Assembly: GCA_964457755.1 (NCBI GenBank)
Contig: CAYWGC010000013.1
Span: forward strand, 1 to 64,000
Reading direction: 5' to 3'
Source of the DNA: Tharpella sp964457755
GTDB lineage: Bacteria; Desulfobacterota; Anaeroferrophillalia; Anaeroferrophillales; Tharpellaceae
Length of the DNA: 64,000 bases
The notes beneath the pieces were generated by a model, which was given only the letters and a program-made list of their open reading frames with translations, had not been told where the DNA came from and did no database searches. Position numbers and translations under genes: made by a program. Below, one piece after another: positions 8,580 through 16,947 of this stretch (positions are counted from its first letter, which is position 1; every line of letters starts with the position of its first letter).

Positions 8580-9998
8580 TTACCGACCCTTCTCATGCAA
8601 GGATTTCCAAACCTCCTCTACCTGAGCCTTGGCATGCGCAATATCCTTAGTATTATCGATCACGTAATCTGCAAACTGCAACTTCTCATCAATCGGCAAC
8701 TGAGCTTTGAGAATATTAGCCGCAGCTTCCTGAGTAATGCCGTCACGAGCCGCCAGCCGCTCAACCTGCACCTTGTCCGGCACATAAATAACCAGCATCT
8801 TATCAAACAGGTACTGAAGATTCAACTCAATCAAAAGGGGAACCGACACCTGAATAATTGCATCCGGATCCTTGGCCGCAATCTCTGCGGTTTGCTTAAA
8901 AAACTCCTCATAGATTGGCGGATGCGTAAAAGTCTCAAGTTTTTTGCGCTTCTCCATATCGCCAAAAACTATATCAGAAAGTTTCTGGCGATCCAGAGAA
9001 CCATCTTCAGCTAACACCTGTTGACCAAAATAGTCGACAATTTTTGCAAGCCCTGGAGTACCCGGTTCTACTACCTGACGGGCAATCAGGTCAAAGTCGA
9101 TCAGCGGTGAGCCCAACTCGCTGAGCATATTAGAGATTGTACTCTTGCCGCTGGCGATCCCCCCAGTAACGCCCAGGAGCAAATGCCGACCATCCCCTTT
9201 AACTTTCTGCATCATCTTATCGAGTCCAAGATAGGCTGGCGGAAAAACCTGCCCAGCATCACATTCGGCCCCGGCAAAACTGATCGGATAACGAACCCCC
9301 CGCCGATAAAGAGCTTCCAAACCGGAGAGTGCCTTGGTCATCAGCTCCACCGGAATCGCCATTACCATCTCATCATCCTGAGCATGACCGTAGCGGCGTT
9401 CACCATAACAGGGAATCCCCACTGAAGCTTTCCTATTCTGATAGCAACGCACGATAGCATCGGAACATGAAGACTCACCGACACAGGAAAACTGCATCAC
9501 CTCATAATCACAAAATTGAATAGCATTCACCAGCATCATGATCTGGGCCGGATTAGCGTAGATCAAAACAATGTCCGGTTCGAAAGGATTGTAGACCAGC
9601 GGAGCCATCGCCAGAGCTTGATAACGCCCGACCGGCAGGCGCGGAATTGACTTTTCAAATTTACGGCCATCCTTCTTGGTCGCAACCCAGACAATATTAC
9701 GAAACGTGCCATCTTTATGGGTTTCGGGAACATCTTCAAGACCTATGATCGAAGAGCATGAGGGAAACAGGAAATCATCAAGGTCAGCTCCGACACTCCA
9801 GTCAAAATTACGTACGAGATTAATCATCTGACACATTGTCATTTTGTTCTCCGGACGCCGGAGAAAGGGAATGCTTTCGAGCTCCTCCTTAGTCTCCAAC
9901 ATTTTAAAGGCTACCGGAAATGATTTTAAGCGCAGAAGGAGCTCAAAACGCCTGATTATTTTTTCCCAATCATGTTTCGTTTTATGTTTCGTTTCCAT
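8580..9998 (-). CDS. coaE: DUF169 - dephospho-CoA kinase fusion
   Basis: A 472-residue two-domain protein. Residues 1 to about 265 are a DUF169 (COG2043) domain, with a conserved cysteine-rich core (QFSCVGESSCSDAIVRCYQ). Residues about 272-472 are a full-length dephospho-CoA kinase with the P-loop GVTGGIASGKST, DFDLIARQVVEPG, and the LID-like RLAARDGI segment; CoaE performs the last step of CoA synthesis, phosphorylating the 3'-hydroxyl of dephospho-CoA. CoaE is normally free-standing at about 200 residues. ATG 9998 has GGAG at good spacing. It is the last gene of a minus-strand block of DUF2889, PHP and DUF6125-like proteins. What DUF169 contributes is unknown; coupling CoA supply to a sensing or binding module is an inference. 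Confidence 0.88.
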   Translation of the reverse strand: METKHKTKHDWEKIIRRFELLLRLKSFPVAFKMLETKEELESIPFLRRPENKMTMCQMINLVRNFDWSVGADLDDFLFPSCSSIIGLEDVPETHKDGTFRNIVWVATKKDGRKFEKSIPRLPVGRYQALAMAPLVYNPFEPDIVLIYANPAQIMMLVNAIQFCDYEVMQFSCVGESSCSDAIVRCYQNRKASVGIPCYGERRYGHAQDDEMVMAIPVELMTKALSGLEALYRRGVRYPISFAGAECDAGQVFPPAYLGLDKMMQKVKGDGRHLLLGVTGGIASGKSTISNMLSELGSPLIDFDLIARQVVEPGTPGLAKIVDYFGQQVLAEDGSLDRQKLSDIVFGDMEKRKKLETFTHPPIYEEFFKQTAEIAAKDPDAIIQVSVPLLIELNLQYLFDKMLVIYVPDKVQVERLAARDGITQEAAANILKAQLPIDEKLQFADYVIDNTKDIAHAKAQVEEVWKSLHEKGR

Positions 9999-10016
9999 AA
10001 CTTTCTCCTTGTAAGT

Positions 10017-11183
10017 TTAACGATATGTTACAGGGTGGCATTTACCCTCTTTTAGTGCAGCTAACAGCTCCACTTCATTATTGATCGGCTTACTGAAACT
10101 GGTTGCATAGGTACCAACGGTTGAAATATCATGCGCATCACTGCCCCCCGTCGCCGGTATGCCAAGACCTTCAGCCACATTATGTGCCAGACCATTTTCG
10201 GTCGCCGTCACTTTACCGTTTAGGGTTTCCACCCCATCAACCCATTTGAACATCTCCCGGGCCATCGCTTTTTCAGATGTCAGGCCGACATCGTCAGCCC
10301 CAAAAGTGAGAAAACCGCGAAAGGGATGCGCCGCCACGATGAAACCACCTACGGCTTCGACCCGTTTTTTAAGATCAGCCAGCCTGATAATCCCCTGCAC
10401 ATCTTCATAAAAACCAAAAACCAGCACATCACCCTGTTCGGTGACAATCTCATTTATCCGCAATACCAAAAAATCGTGTTTTTCACGTAAAGCTTTAATC
10501 GCCTCCGCTGACCATACATAGTTATGATCACTGAAACAGACACCATCAAGACCAATGCGTTTCGCCTCTTCAATCATCGCATCAGCCGAATCTGAAGCAC
10601 AAGGCGAAGCTGGAGAGGTGTGCATATGAAGATCGATAATAAAACCATCCACAGCCTTTCTTACCTCATTTTCAGTCGAGACCACACCAACAGACGGCTT
10701 TGCGGCTTGCGACGACGATTTTTTAACCACTTCAGATCCCTCTACGGGATCTGGAATCGGCGACTCAACCGCCGGATCTCTCTCTAAAAATTCCTTGAGA
10801 GAGAGGCCTGGCTCACTCTTGGCGGCATCCTGCCAACGCAGCATCTTTACAGCCTCACGCACCGCATAAGCACATTCGATAAAGAGATTGGCAAAATGCC
10901 GACAGGCCCGCCGGCCTATGGTTTTATGAATGGTACTGTCAATCCCCTCCGCTAAAGAAAAACCATTGGCTTCTGCTAGAAAATCCAAAGCCTGGGGACA
11001 TTGCGGGGTTGTCCAACGCAGCCAGCGCCCGACAACCGAAGAACAGACCAGATCACTGATATTGACCTTAAAATCAATCTCCAAACTATAAATGGAATCA
11101 TCCAGAACCCCGTGCACACCTAAGGTTTCTGAATCGAGATGGGCCACATTGACCACTTTATTACGCATAAAATCCAACATCAT
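10017..11183 (-). CDS. DUF2889 - PHP phosphoesterase fusion
   Basis: A 388-residue protein. The N-terminal ~135 residues match DUF2889 (RNKVVNVAHLDSETLGVHG, then WTTPQCPQALDFL and the His/Arg-rich GRRACRHF). A low-complexity linker (about 140-180) leads to a PHP domain with its metal ligands: DLHMHTSPASP, FSDHN, VAAHPFRG and GGSDAHD. PHP domains are metal-dependent phosphoesterases acting on nucleotides or sugar phosphates. The ATG at 11183 overlaps the TGA of the upstream DUF2889 gene (ATGA), implying translational coupling. The fusion of DUF2889 with PHP, next to a free DUF2889, is unusual in my experience. Function unknown. Confidence 0.8.
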   Translation of the reverse strand: MMLDFMRNKVVNVAHLDSETLGVHGVLDDSIYSLEIDFKVNISDLVCSSVVGRWLRWTTPQCPQALDFLAEANGFSLAEGIDSTIHKTIGRRACRHFANLFIECAYAVREAVKMLRWQDAAKSEPGLSLKEFLERDPAVESPIPDPVEGSEVVKKSSSQAAKPSVGVVSTENEVRKAVDGFIIDLHMHTSPASPCASDSADAMIEEAKRIGLDGVCFSDHNYVWSAEAIKALREKHDFLVLRINEIVTEQGDVLVFGFYEDVQGIIRLADLKKRVEAVGGFIVAAHPFRGFLTFGADDVGLTSEKAMAREMFKWVDGVETLNGKVTATENGLAHNVAEGLGIPATGGSDAHDISTVGTYATSFSKPINNEVELLAALKEGKCHPVTYR

Positions 11184-11695
11184 GCCGGGCCTCCATACTT
11201 TTCCGCTTCAAATTCCGCAACCAACGGCGTGCCTTTGGCAAAACCCGCACAACGATCATAAAGACGGATACTCTTTTTAACCATTTCGGAGTAGAAAGCA
11301 AACTTGCCGGCCTCATCATCGGGAGCTTTCAAAAGAACTTTCTTGGTCAAAGTCAAGATTATCCCGTGGCAACACTCCTCCACCATATAAACCAGTTGAT
11401 CGAGATTTTCATCTTCACCCATCAACCCCTTGATTATTTTAAGCATACCGGATCCAACCCGAACTCCGATGACTTTCTGCAGGCACCCATCAAGGTCTTT
11501 CACCTCATCGAAATAAGCATGCCGTAAAAAACCTGAAATCGCGACAATCTCGAGATCCGGCATTTTAACCTCAATTTCAACCTCAGCATCCGTAAAACCA
11601 TCCCGCAAACGACAAACTGAACGTAAGCAAGTATCGTCAACTTTTTCAACGCTGGTACTGCGATTCATGGAAAAACTCAAAATATTATTCGACAT
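11180..11695 (-). CDS. DUF2889 family protein
   Basis: A 171-residue soluble protein that aligns along most of its length with the DUF2889 part of the next gene (RSTSVEKVDDTCLRSVCRLRD, then the central DLDGCLQKVIGVRVGSG, and EECCHGI). No catalytic motif is recognisable. ATG 11695 has GGAA upstream and the stop overlaps the following start, so the two DUF2889 proteins are made together and could pair. The family is known only by sequence; some members lie near anaerobic acyl-CoA genes, but I cannot assign a role. Confidence 0.72.
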   Translation of the reverse strand: MSNNILSFSMNRSTSVEKVDDTCLRSVCRLRDGFTDAEVEIEVKMPDLEIVAISGFLRHAYFDEVKDLDGCLQKVIGVRVGSGMLKIIKGLMGEDENLDQLVYMVEECCHGIILTLTKKVLLKAPDDEAGKFAFYSEMVKKSIRLYDRCAGFAKGTPLVAEFEAEKYGGPA

Positions 11696-11706
11696 TTTAG
11701 ATTTCC

Positions 11707-12453
11707 TTATTCAACTACCGTAAATTTCCAAGCACAAAACCAGTCATCAGGGTGTTTATCAGGCGGGCAACCGATACATTCAGTCTCAATTCGGGAATCA
11801 ATCGTCCGAGCAAAATACGGATACTCAACCAACCCAACAGATTTACAAGGATAATCCTCTAAACCTTTGCGCTTCCTCGCTAACTGTACCCGGCACTCAT
11901 TCATCCTGAAGATAATACAGTTGTCATCAACATCCTCTATCGACTGTTTATTGATCAAAGCATACATCCTAAAGGCCAGCCCTTGTTTCAAGGCCGGGAT
12001 CCCACCATTTTTCGGCAAGCCAAGAAGCCCTTTAATACGTTCCGCTTCAAATGGTGAATACCTTGTCCAACATGAATCATTACAGCGCTTGGCGTCGTTC
12101 ATACCATATTTTTTCTCGACCGCCTGAAACCAGATACCATCATTAGCCAACCAGTTGACACCAAGATTTTTAAGCAGGTCGATCTTCTCTTCCTTAGACA
12201 TAGAGTGTAAATGTGCGGGCGCTCCGTCCTTAATTTCAAAACCAAAAATTTTAGCTAACCTTTTAAATTGGTTACCAAAACTGGCTCCCCAGACCTCGGC
12301 TTCTACCTCCATCGCCTTTTCCATGCCCAACTGGTGTTCCACCTGGGCCATCCACTGACCATAATGAACCATTATCCGCCGAAAAGAGTCCATTGCCATT
12401 TTTACCAACAGAGCATCATCCGCCTCGTTAATAATCTTGTTCATATCATTCAT
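11707..12453 (-). CDS. DUF6125-like cysteine-rich protein
   Basis: A 248-residue protein with a conserved C-terminal pattern: MNECRVQLARKRKGLEDYPC, then a FARTIDSRIETEC segment, and CIGCPPDKHPDDWFCAWKF at the end. Together with KRCNDSCWTRYSPFE in the middle this gives several cysteines arranged for a metal or substrate site. The pattern resembles DUF6125 and, more loosely, ATC-hydrolase-like proteins. No signal peptide or membrane segment. It starts at ATG 12453 and lies 11 bases from the downstream DUF2889 gene, so it belongs to the same operon. No function is known to me. Confidence 0.62.
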   Translation of the reverse strand: MNDMNKIINEADDALLVKMAMDSFRRIMVHYGQWMAQVEHQLGMEKAMEVEAEVWGASFGNQFKRLAKIFGFEIKDGAPAHLHSMSKEEKIDLLKNLGVNWLANDGIWFQAVEKKYGMNDAKRCNDSCWTRYSPFEAERIKGLLGLPKNGGIPALKQGLAFRMYALINKQSIEDVDDNCIIFRMNECRVQLARKRKGLEDYPCKSVGLVEYPYFARTIDSRIETECIGCPPDKHPDDWFCAWKFTVVE

Positions 12454-12475
12454 AACTCAATTCTCCCTACACCCT

Positions 12476-12937
12476 TTAACTTTCTACCAAAAAATAGCTC
12501 TTACCACCTACGGTAAGAGAAAATTCACCTTTACTATTCACTTCAAGCAACTCCGCCAAGCGAAAATGGGCCGCCGCTAAACAGCGCGCCGCAAACCGCC
12601 CTCCTTTAACTTTGACCTGCAGAGCTCCACTACCATCTAAGCCTAGACTCTCAGGATCTAAGATCTCCCGCGAGCCATCATCCATGTGTAAAATAACCTG
12701 CGCAAGTTCTCCTTCAGAACTCTTTTCCACCTCAATATCATGCACAAAAAAAGGGGTTTTATCTACCTCGACAAGGGCTTGCTTGCCCTTGTCGTCGATA
12801 AAAAACTGGCCTGTCGCATCATCAAACGTCAAGGATTTTTTAAAAAGAGCCAGAACCTCGGGATGGATGATTTTGTTACCCTCGTACCACCACTGGCCCT
12901 GACCATCAATCGAAATATTATCACTACCCTCATGCAT
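12476..12937 (-). CDS. DUF1285 family protein
   Basis: A 153-residue protein starting at ATG 12937 (MHEGSDNISIDGQG), which has GGAG ten bases upstream; the frame extends to 12991 without an RBS. The hallmark DUF1285 features are present: an N-terminal GQWWYEGNKIIHPEVLALF, then FFIDDKGKQALVEV followed by PFFVHD. The family is widespread and small, and lacks a defined activity. It lies 22 bases upstream of the DUF6125-like gene, at the head of the DUF block and directly downstream of the PAS-LuxR gene, so it is probably co-transcribed with one of them. Confidence 0.75.
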   Translation of the reverse strand: MHEGSDNISIDGQGQWWYEGNKIIHPEVLALFKKSLTFDDATGQFFIDDKGKQALVEVDKTPFFVHDIEVEKSSEGELAQVILHMDDGSREILDPESLGLDGSGALQVKVKGGRFAARCLAAAHFRLAELLEVNSKGEFSLTVGGKSYFLVES

Positions 12938-13029
12938 TACAAACTCCAATAACAAATAATATACACTCTTACCGAAAAAACACAACCCCAAATAAATACC
13001 TGTTCAATACCAGTAAAAAACTGGTATTC

Positions 13030-14004
13030 CTAAAAAAGTAGTAACTGCGACCTCAGATTAACCCCTTTATTGACCAAGCCTATCTTCTTCCTGATATTTT
13101 CCCGATGAAACTCCACAGTCCGCAAGGAGATATTAAAAAAACCGGCAATCTCTTTGCTGGTGCGGCCCTCTTTGACCTGATTAGCAATCTGAATCTCACG
13201 CGGGGTAAGGTTGAGTAGGGGGGAAGAGAGTTTTTGGGAGAAAGGAGAGACCAGATTTTCCAGGTTCACCCGCAAACCGTTCAGACTGGCACGTTGAGGT
13301 TCATCCAATTTACTATTTTCCAGTTTTTCAAGACAGGGCAGCACCAGTCTCTTCATATTGGCCAGCACTTTACCCTCAAGCTCACCCTTATCCTCCTCCC
13401 GAGCTTTAAGAATGACCCGTAAAGCAATATTAGCCTCTTCCAGAGTCCGCGACTTCAAATCAAGTTCAGCCGTACGTCGATTGAGCCCGGCTTCAGCCTT
13501 TTTGCGCTCGGCAATCTCTTTATGTAATCTCTCGTTTAAAAAGGTCAGCTCCCGGGTTCTCTCAACAACCCGGGACTCAAGCTCAGAACGGGCTTTGACA
13601 ACCACGTTTTCAGCCTCTTTCCGGGCCGTAATATCTTTACTTACATGCACCATACCGACCACCACATTATGATCATCAAATATCGGTGAAGCCGAGATCA
13701 CAAAGGTTTTCCTTAAACGCCGGTTCTCGACCTCCAGAATATGCGTTTTACGATCCTGCAAGACCTTTTCCACCGGACACACACGACAATTTTTATCCCG
13801 ACCCCATAACGCCTCATAGCATTTGCGGTTGGCAATACTTGCCAACTCCAGATGCAATCCTTTAAGCAAGGATTGATTAGCAGAAACTATGCGTTTGTTG
13901 AGATCCAGGATGGTAACATAATCATCGATCGCATCAAAGGTTCTCTGCCACTGCTGCAGTACTTTGGAGGCACTGCTCTCTACTTTTTTTTGAGAATGAT
14001 CCAC
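13030..14004 (-). CDS. PAS domain LuxR-type transcriptional regulator
   Basis: A 324-residue cytoplasmic regulator: a PAS domain (about 18-125) with a cysteine set C-YEALWGRDKN-C-RV-C-P, a coiled-coil linker (about 130-220; RELTFLNERLHKEIAERKKA) and a C-terminal LuxR helix-turn-helix (LTPREIQIANQVKEGRTSKE, then TVEFHRENIRKK). The start is GTG 14004, with GGGAG upstream. The three cysteines of the PAS domain could hold a cofactor or sense redox state, which is an inference. It sits upstream of and on the same strand as the DUF block (9-13 kb) and is the nearest candidate to control it. Confidence 0.85.
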   Translation of the reverse strand: MDHSQKKVESSASKVLQQWQRTFDAIDDYVTILDLNKRIVSANQSLLKGLHLELASIANRKCYEALWGRDKNCRVCPVEKVLQDRKTHILEVENRRLRKTFVISASPIFDDHNVVVGMVHVSKDITARKEAENVVVKARSELESRVVERTRELTFLNERLHKEIAERKKAEAGLNRRTAELDLKSRTLEEANIALRVILKAREEDKGELEGKVLANMKRLVLPCLEKLENSKLDEPQRASLNGLRVNLENLVSPFSQKLSSPLLNLTPREIQIANQVKEGRTSKEIAGFFNISLRTVEFHRENIRKKIGLVNKGVNLRSQLLLF

Positions 14005-14204
14005 GCTTTATAGCTCCCATTACTTTCAGACTGACCATTTCACCGACAGCAACAATCTCTACACAGGCTGTCAAACAAAGTCAAGTCACCGGCAACCAAG
14101 CAACCACAGCTGAGCTCAAACCTCAACTGAATATTTTATACAAAAACTTAAAGACTTTAGCGACTGGATATTTCGGGAAATTGACAGGCTTGATTTTAAG
14201 GTAT

Positions 14205-14246
14205 CAGGTCGCAGGAATGCCGGACAACCGGCATTCCTGCGACCTG
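14205..14246. repeat. Perfect 19-bp hairpin behind the acyl-CoA dehydrogenase
   Basis: CAGGTCGCAGGAATGCCGG (14205-14223) is followed by ACAA and its exact reverse complement (14228-14246), three bases past the dehydrogenase stop. No T run follows on either strand. It could end the minus-strand transcript or protect its 3' end; it also has the form of a REP-like mobile palindrome. I saw no second copy in the window. Confidence 0.65.
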
Positions 14247-14249
14247 TAA

Positions 14250-15389
14250 TTAAAACTGACTTGCAATGATAGTTTTTTGGATCTGACTCGTTCCTTCAAG
14301 AATTTGAAGTACCTGGGCATCTCTCTGGTATTTAGCCATTAGGTGGGACTGCAAACAACCGGCTTTGCCAAGAATCATCATTCCTTCACGGGTTGCCTTG
14401 GCAGCAATTTCAGAAGCAAAAATTTTCGCCATTGATGATTCACGAGTATAATCTTTGTTTAAATCCATCAACCGACAGGCTCTCCAAACTAATAATCGTG
14501 CAGCGTCAATCTCTGTTGCTAATTCTGCAAGAATAAAGCTGATCCCTTGATTTCTAATAATTGGACGGTTCATGACAACGTGATTTTTTGCAAAACTCAT
14601 CGCCTCCTCAAAAGCAGCTCGGGCGACCCCTACGCAAATGGCGCCGAAAAAAGAACGCCCCCAATCCAGAGTCTGCATTAGAAGAAGATAACCACTCCCA
14701 GGCAGACCGATAAGGTTTGATTTTGGGACAACCACGTCATGAAAAAAAACCTTAGCTGTCGGAGCACAACGCAAACCGGCTTTATCATGGTAGGCGCTAA
14801 TGACGATTCCGTCGGCTTCTTTTGGAATGATAAAGGCATTTATACCAGCGCGCCCCCGCCCAGTATCGCTACTCGCCCAGACTACATAAAACTCAGCGTT
14901 TCCGGCATTAATTATGGGAAGTTTCGAGCCATTTATAACATAATTATTACCATCTCGAAGAGCAGTAGTTTTGAAAGATGCAGTATCGGAACCGCCTTTT
15001 TGCTCGGTGATGCAGCAGCTTGCAACAGCACCCGTCGGTTTAAGAAGCAGGGGAAGGAAAATCTCTTTCTGCTCGGGAGATCCACCGATCAAAAGAGCCG
15101 ATACAGCATGAACCGTTGCAGCATAAATACTTCCCAACCCGGCACAGCCATAACCGAGTTCTTCCATGAGTAAGGAAAGCGTCAGTTTGTCGAAAGAACG
15201 CCCACCGTACTCATCCGGAACAATGAAGACATTGAGACTCTCTTCCGCAATTATCTTGAGATACGCTTCATTGATGGGGCCAGATTTTTCGGCTTCAACC
15301 TTCAACGACAAAGGATGAATCTTCTTTGCCAATTGACAAAATTTTTGTTGTAGTTTTTTTTGATCTTCTGAAAGCTCTAAAGAAATCAC
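14250..15389 (-). CDS. Acyl-CoA dehydrogenase
   Basis: A 379-residue flavoprotein that introduces an alpha,beta double bond in an acyl-CoA, passing electrons to ETF. Seen: CCITEQKGGSDTASFKTTA (FAD/substrate loop), the central GRSFFGAICVGVARAAFEEA helix, and LEGTSQIQKTI near the end, where the glutamate is the usual catalytic base. Start GTG 15389, whose G overlaps the TAG of the XRE gene (TAGTG), with GGAGGTAA inside that gene; expression is therefore coupled to the regulator. Last gene of the glycyl-radical-enzyme group, which suggests it oxidises a CoA thioester derived from the radical enzyme product. The substrate cannot be deduced. Confidence 0.93.
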   Translation of the reverse strand: MISLELSEDQKKLQQKFCQLAKKIHPLSLKVEAEKSGPINEAYLKIIAEESLNVFIVPDEYGGRSFDKLTLSLLMEELGYGCAGLGSIYAATVHAVSALLIGGSPEQKEIFLPLLLKPTGAVASCCITEQKGGSDTASFKTTALRDGNNYVINGSKLPIINAGNAEFYVVWASSDTGRGRAGINAFIIPKEADGIVISAYHDKAGLRCAPTAKVFFHDVVVPKSNLIGLPGSGYLLLMQTLDWGRSFFGAICVGVARAAFEEAMSFAKNHVVMNRPIIRNQGISFILAELATEIDAARLLVWRACRLMDLNKDYTRESSMAKIFASEIAAKATREGMMILGKAGCLQSHLMAKYQRDAQVLQILEGTSQIQKTIIASQF

Positions 15390-15742
15390 TACTTACCTCC
15401 ATGCCTCTGCCAGTTTATGTAATCCAGAATAGACTTCCTTTGGGTTGGCTTAAGCTCCCTTACTGCAAGTAGAATTTCCTTCACGAAAGGTTCTTTTAAG
15501 AAATGATCAAGTCCTCTATGAGTAGTCGATTCTTCTACATCTTCCAAAAAGTAGGTGATCCGTTTCCCGAATAATTGCCCTATACGCTGCAAATCAGCAA
15601 AGTAAATACGCCGTTTCCCCAACTCATAATTGGAAAGGGAAGCCTGTGTGCAGCCAAGTTTTTTCGCAACTTCTTCTTGACTCAACCCTGATTCTTCCCT
15701 GGCTTTTTGGAGTTTTCGTCCTATTGATTCATAGGCTTTCAT
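15389..15742 (-). CDS. XRE-family helix-turn-helix regulator
   Basis: A 117-residue DNA-binding protein with an N-terminal HTH (residues 8-62; KLQKAREESGLSQEEVAKKL then TQASLSNYELGKRRI) and a short C-terminal helix rich in Lys/Glu, with no enzymatic or sensor domain. It lies between the activase and the acyl-CoA dehydrogenase, and its stop overlaps the dehydrogenase start. It is a plausible local controller of the radical enzyme genes, though the operator-like repeats at 19417-19460 are not obviously XRE sites. Confidence 0.88.
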   Translation of the reverse strand: MKAYESIGRKLQKAREESGLSQEEVAKKLGCTQASLSNYELGKRRIYFADLQRIGQLFGKRITYFLEDVEESTTHRGLDHFLKEPFVKEILLAVRELKPTQRKSILDYINWQRHGGK

Positions 15743-15935
15743 ATGAATAAAACTATAATCCTTTCTGCGCAGTTTAGCATCTAAAAATCATCTGACTATT
15801 GATAAAAAAACTGGATACGAGTTTTGAAAAAGTAAGTATGCCAAAAGCATGATTGAGTGTCAATGAAAATCAAAACACATTTTTTTGGGTTCGTCAGGGT
15901 TGATCGTTTTGCTAAGTTAATCATTCATTACGACC

Positions 15936-16889
15936 TCATCGCCCGATCAACACGCTAATACCATGATCTTCAATCATATTTTTCAACTTCTGCACATGCT
16001 CATCAGTAGGAGCCTCCATTTCGGAACAAGTGTATGCCCGTCCCAATTGTACACTTTTTGATTTTCCTCCTTCATGGTAAGGTAGCAAGGAGATCTTTTC
16101 GATGCCTAACTTTTCCCCTAACAAGGCAACCTGGCGGATGTGATCCATAGAATCGTTAAAACCGGCAATAAGTGGTACACGAATCCAGGTTGGCAACATT
16201 TTTGCTATTTTTTGCAGGTTCTCAAGGATTAATGTGTTTTCAACACCAGTAACTTTACGATGCTGAAAAAGATCTAGATGTTTTATGTCAAAGAGAATAA
16301 GGTCAGCAAAATTAACCACACAAGACATCTTTTCCCAGGATGAATAGCCTGTGGTATCTAATGCCGTATGCAATCCCTTTTGTTTGCATTCAGCTAAAAG
16401 AGTTGCCACAAAACGGCTCTGCCATAATGCTTCTCCACCAGAGATGGTCACCCCACCACCAGAATTCCTATAGAAGTCCTCATCTTTCATGATTTCACCA
16501 ACGACCTCGTCAACTGTCATATATCGACCGCAGGAATTTAATGAATTATAATGGCAACTGTCAACGCACTGCAAACAATTGTTGCATTTGTTCCAGTCTA
16601 ATTTCCGTCCCTCTTTCCTGCTGAAAGTAATTGCCCCTTCAGGACATACTTCCACGCAGGCACCGCATTCACGGCAGTTAACGTCGCGAACGATGAGATT
16701 AGGTGTAAAATCCTGCGATTCAGGATTTGAGCACCAATGGCATCTCAGTGGACAACCTTTCATGAACACCGTTGTCCGGATACCTGGTCCGTCATGAATG
16801 CTGAATCTCTGGATATTGAAAATGAGTCCCTTGGTGTTTTTATGAGCAATTGGCATCGGTTTTGACAATCTCTTTTTATTATTTTTCAT
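15936..16889 (-). CDS. Glycyl radical enzyme activating enzyme (radical SAM)
   Basis: A 317-residue activase that uses S-adenosylmethionine and a [4Fe-4S] cluster to place the glycyl radical on the partner enzyme. Cys46, Cys50 and Cys53 form GCPLRCHWC (CX3CX2C) after DGPGIRTTVFMKG, the activase signature. A ferredoxin-like insert follows with two CX2CX2CX3C sets (Cys72-82 and Cys102-112), as in activases of benzylsuccinate synthase, choline lyase and 4-hydroxyphenylacetate decarboxylase, but not PFL. NSGGGVTISGGEAL is the SAM-binding GGE region. ATG 16889 lacks a clear RBS; ATG 16856 is an alternative. It follows the radical enzyme after 58 bases. Confidence 0.95.
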   Translation of the reverse strand: MKNNKKRLSKPMPIAHKNTKGLIFNIQRFSIHDGPGIRTTVFMKGCPLRCHWCSNPESQDFTPNLIVRDVNCRECGACVEVCPEGAITFSRKEGRKLDWNKCNNCLQCVDSCHYNSLNSCGRYMTVDEVVGEIMKDEDFYRNSGGGVTISGGEALWQSRFVATLLAECKQKGLHTALDTTGYSSWEKMSCVVNFADLILFDIKHLDLFQHRKVTGVENTLILENLQKIAKMLPTWIRVPLIAGFNDSMDHIRQVALLGEKLGIEKISLLPYHEGGKSKSVQLGRAYTCSEMEAPTDEHVQKLKNMIEDHGISVLIGR

Positions 16890-16947
16890 GAATAGGAAAG
16901 GGTCGACATTTATTCAATCTTGACGACCCGACTCCCATCTATTCCGC

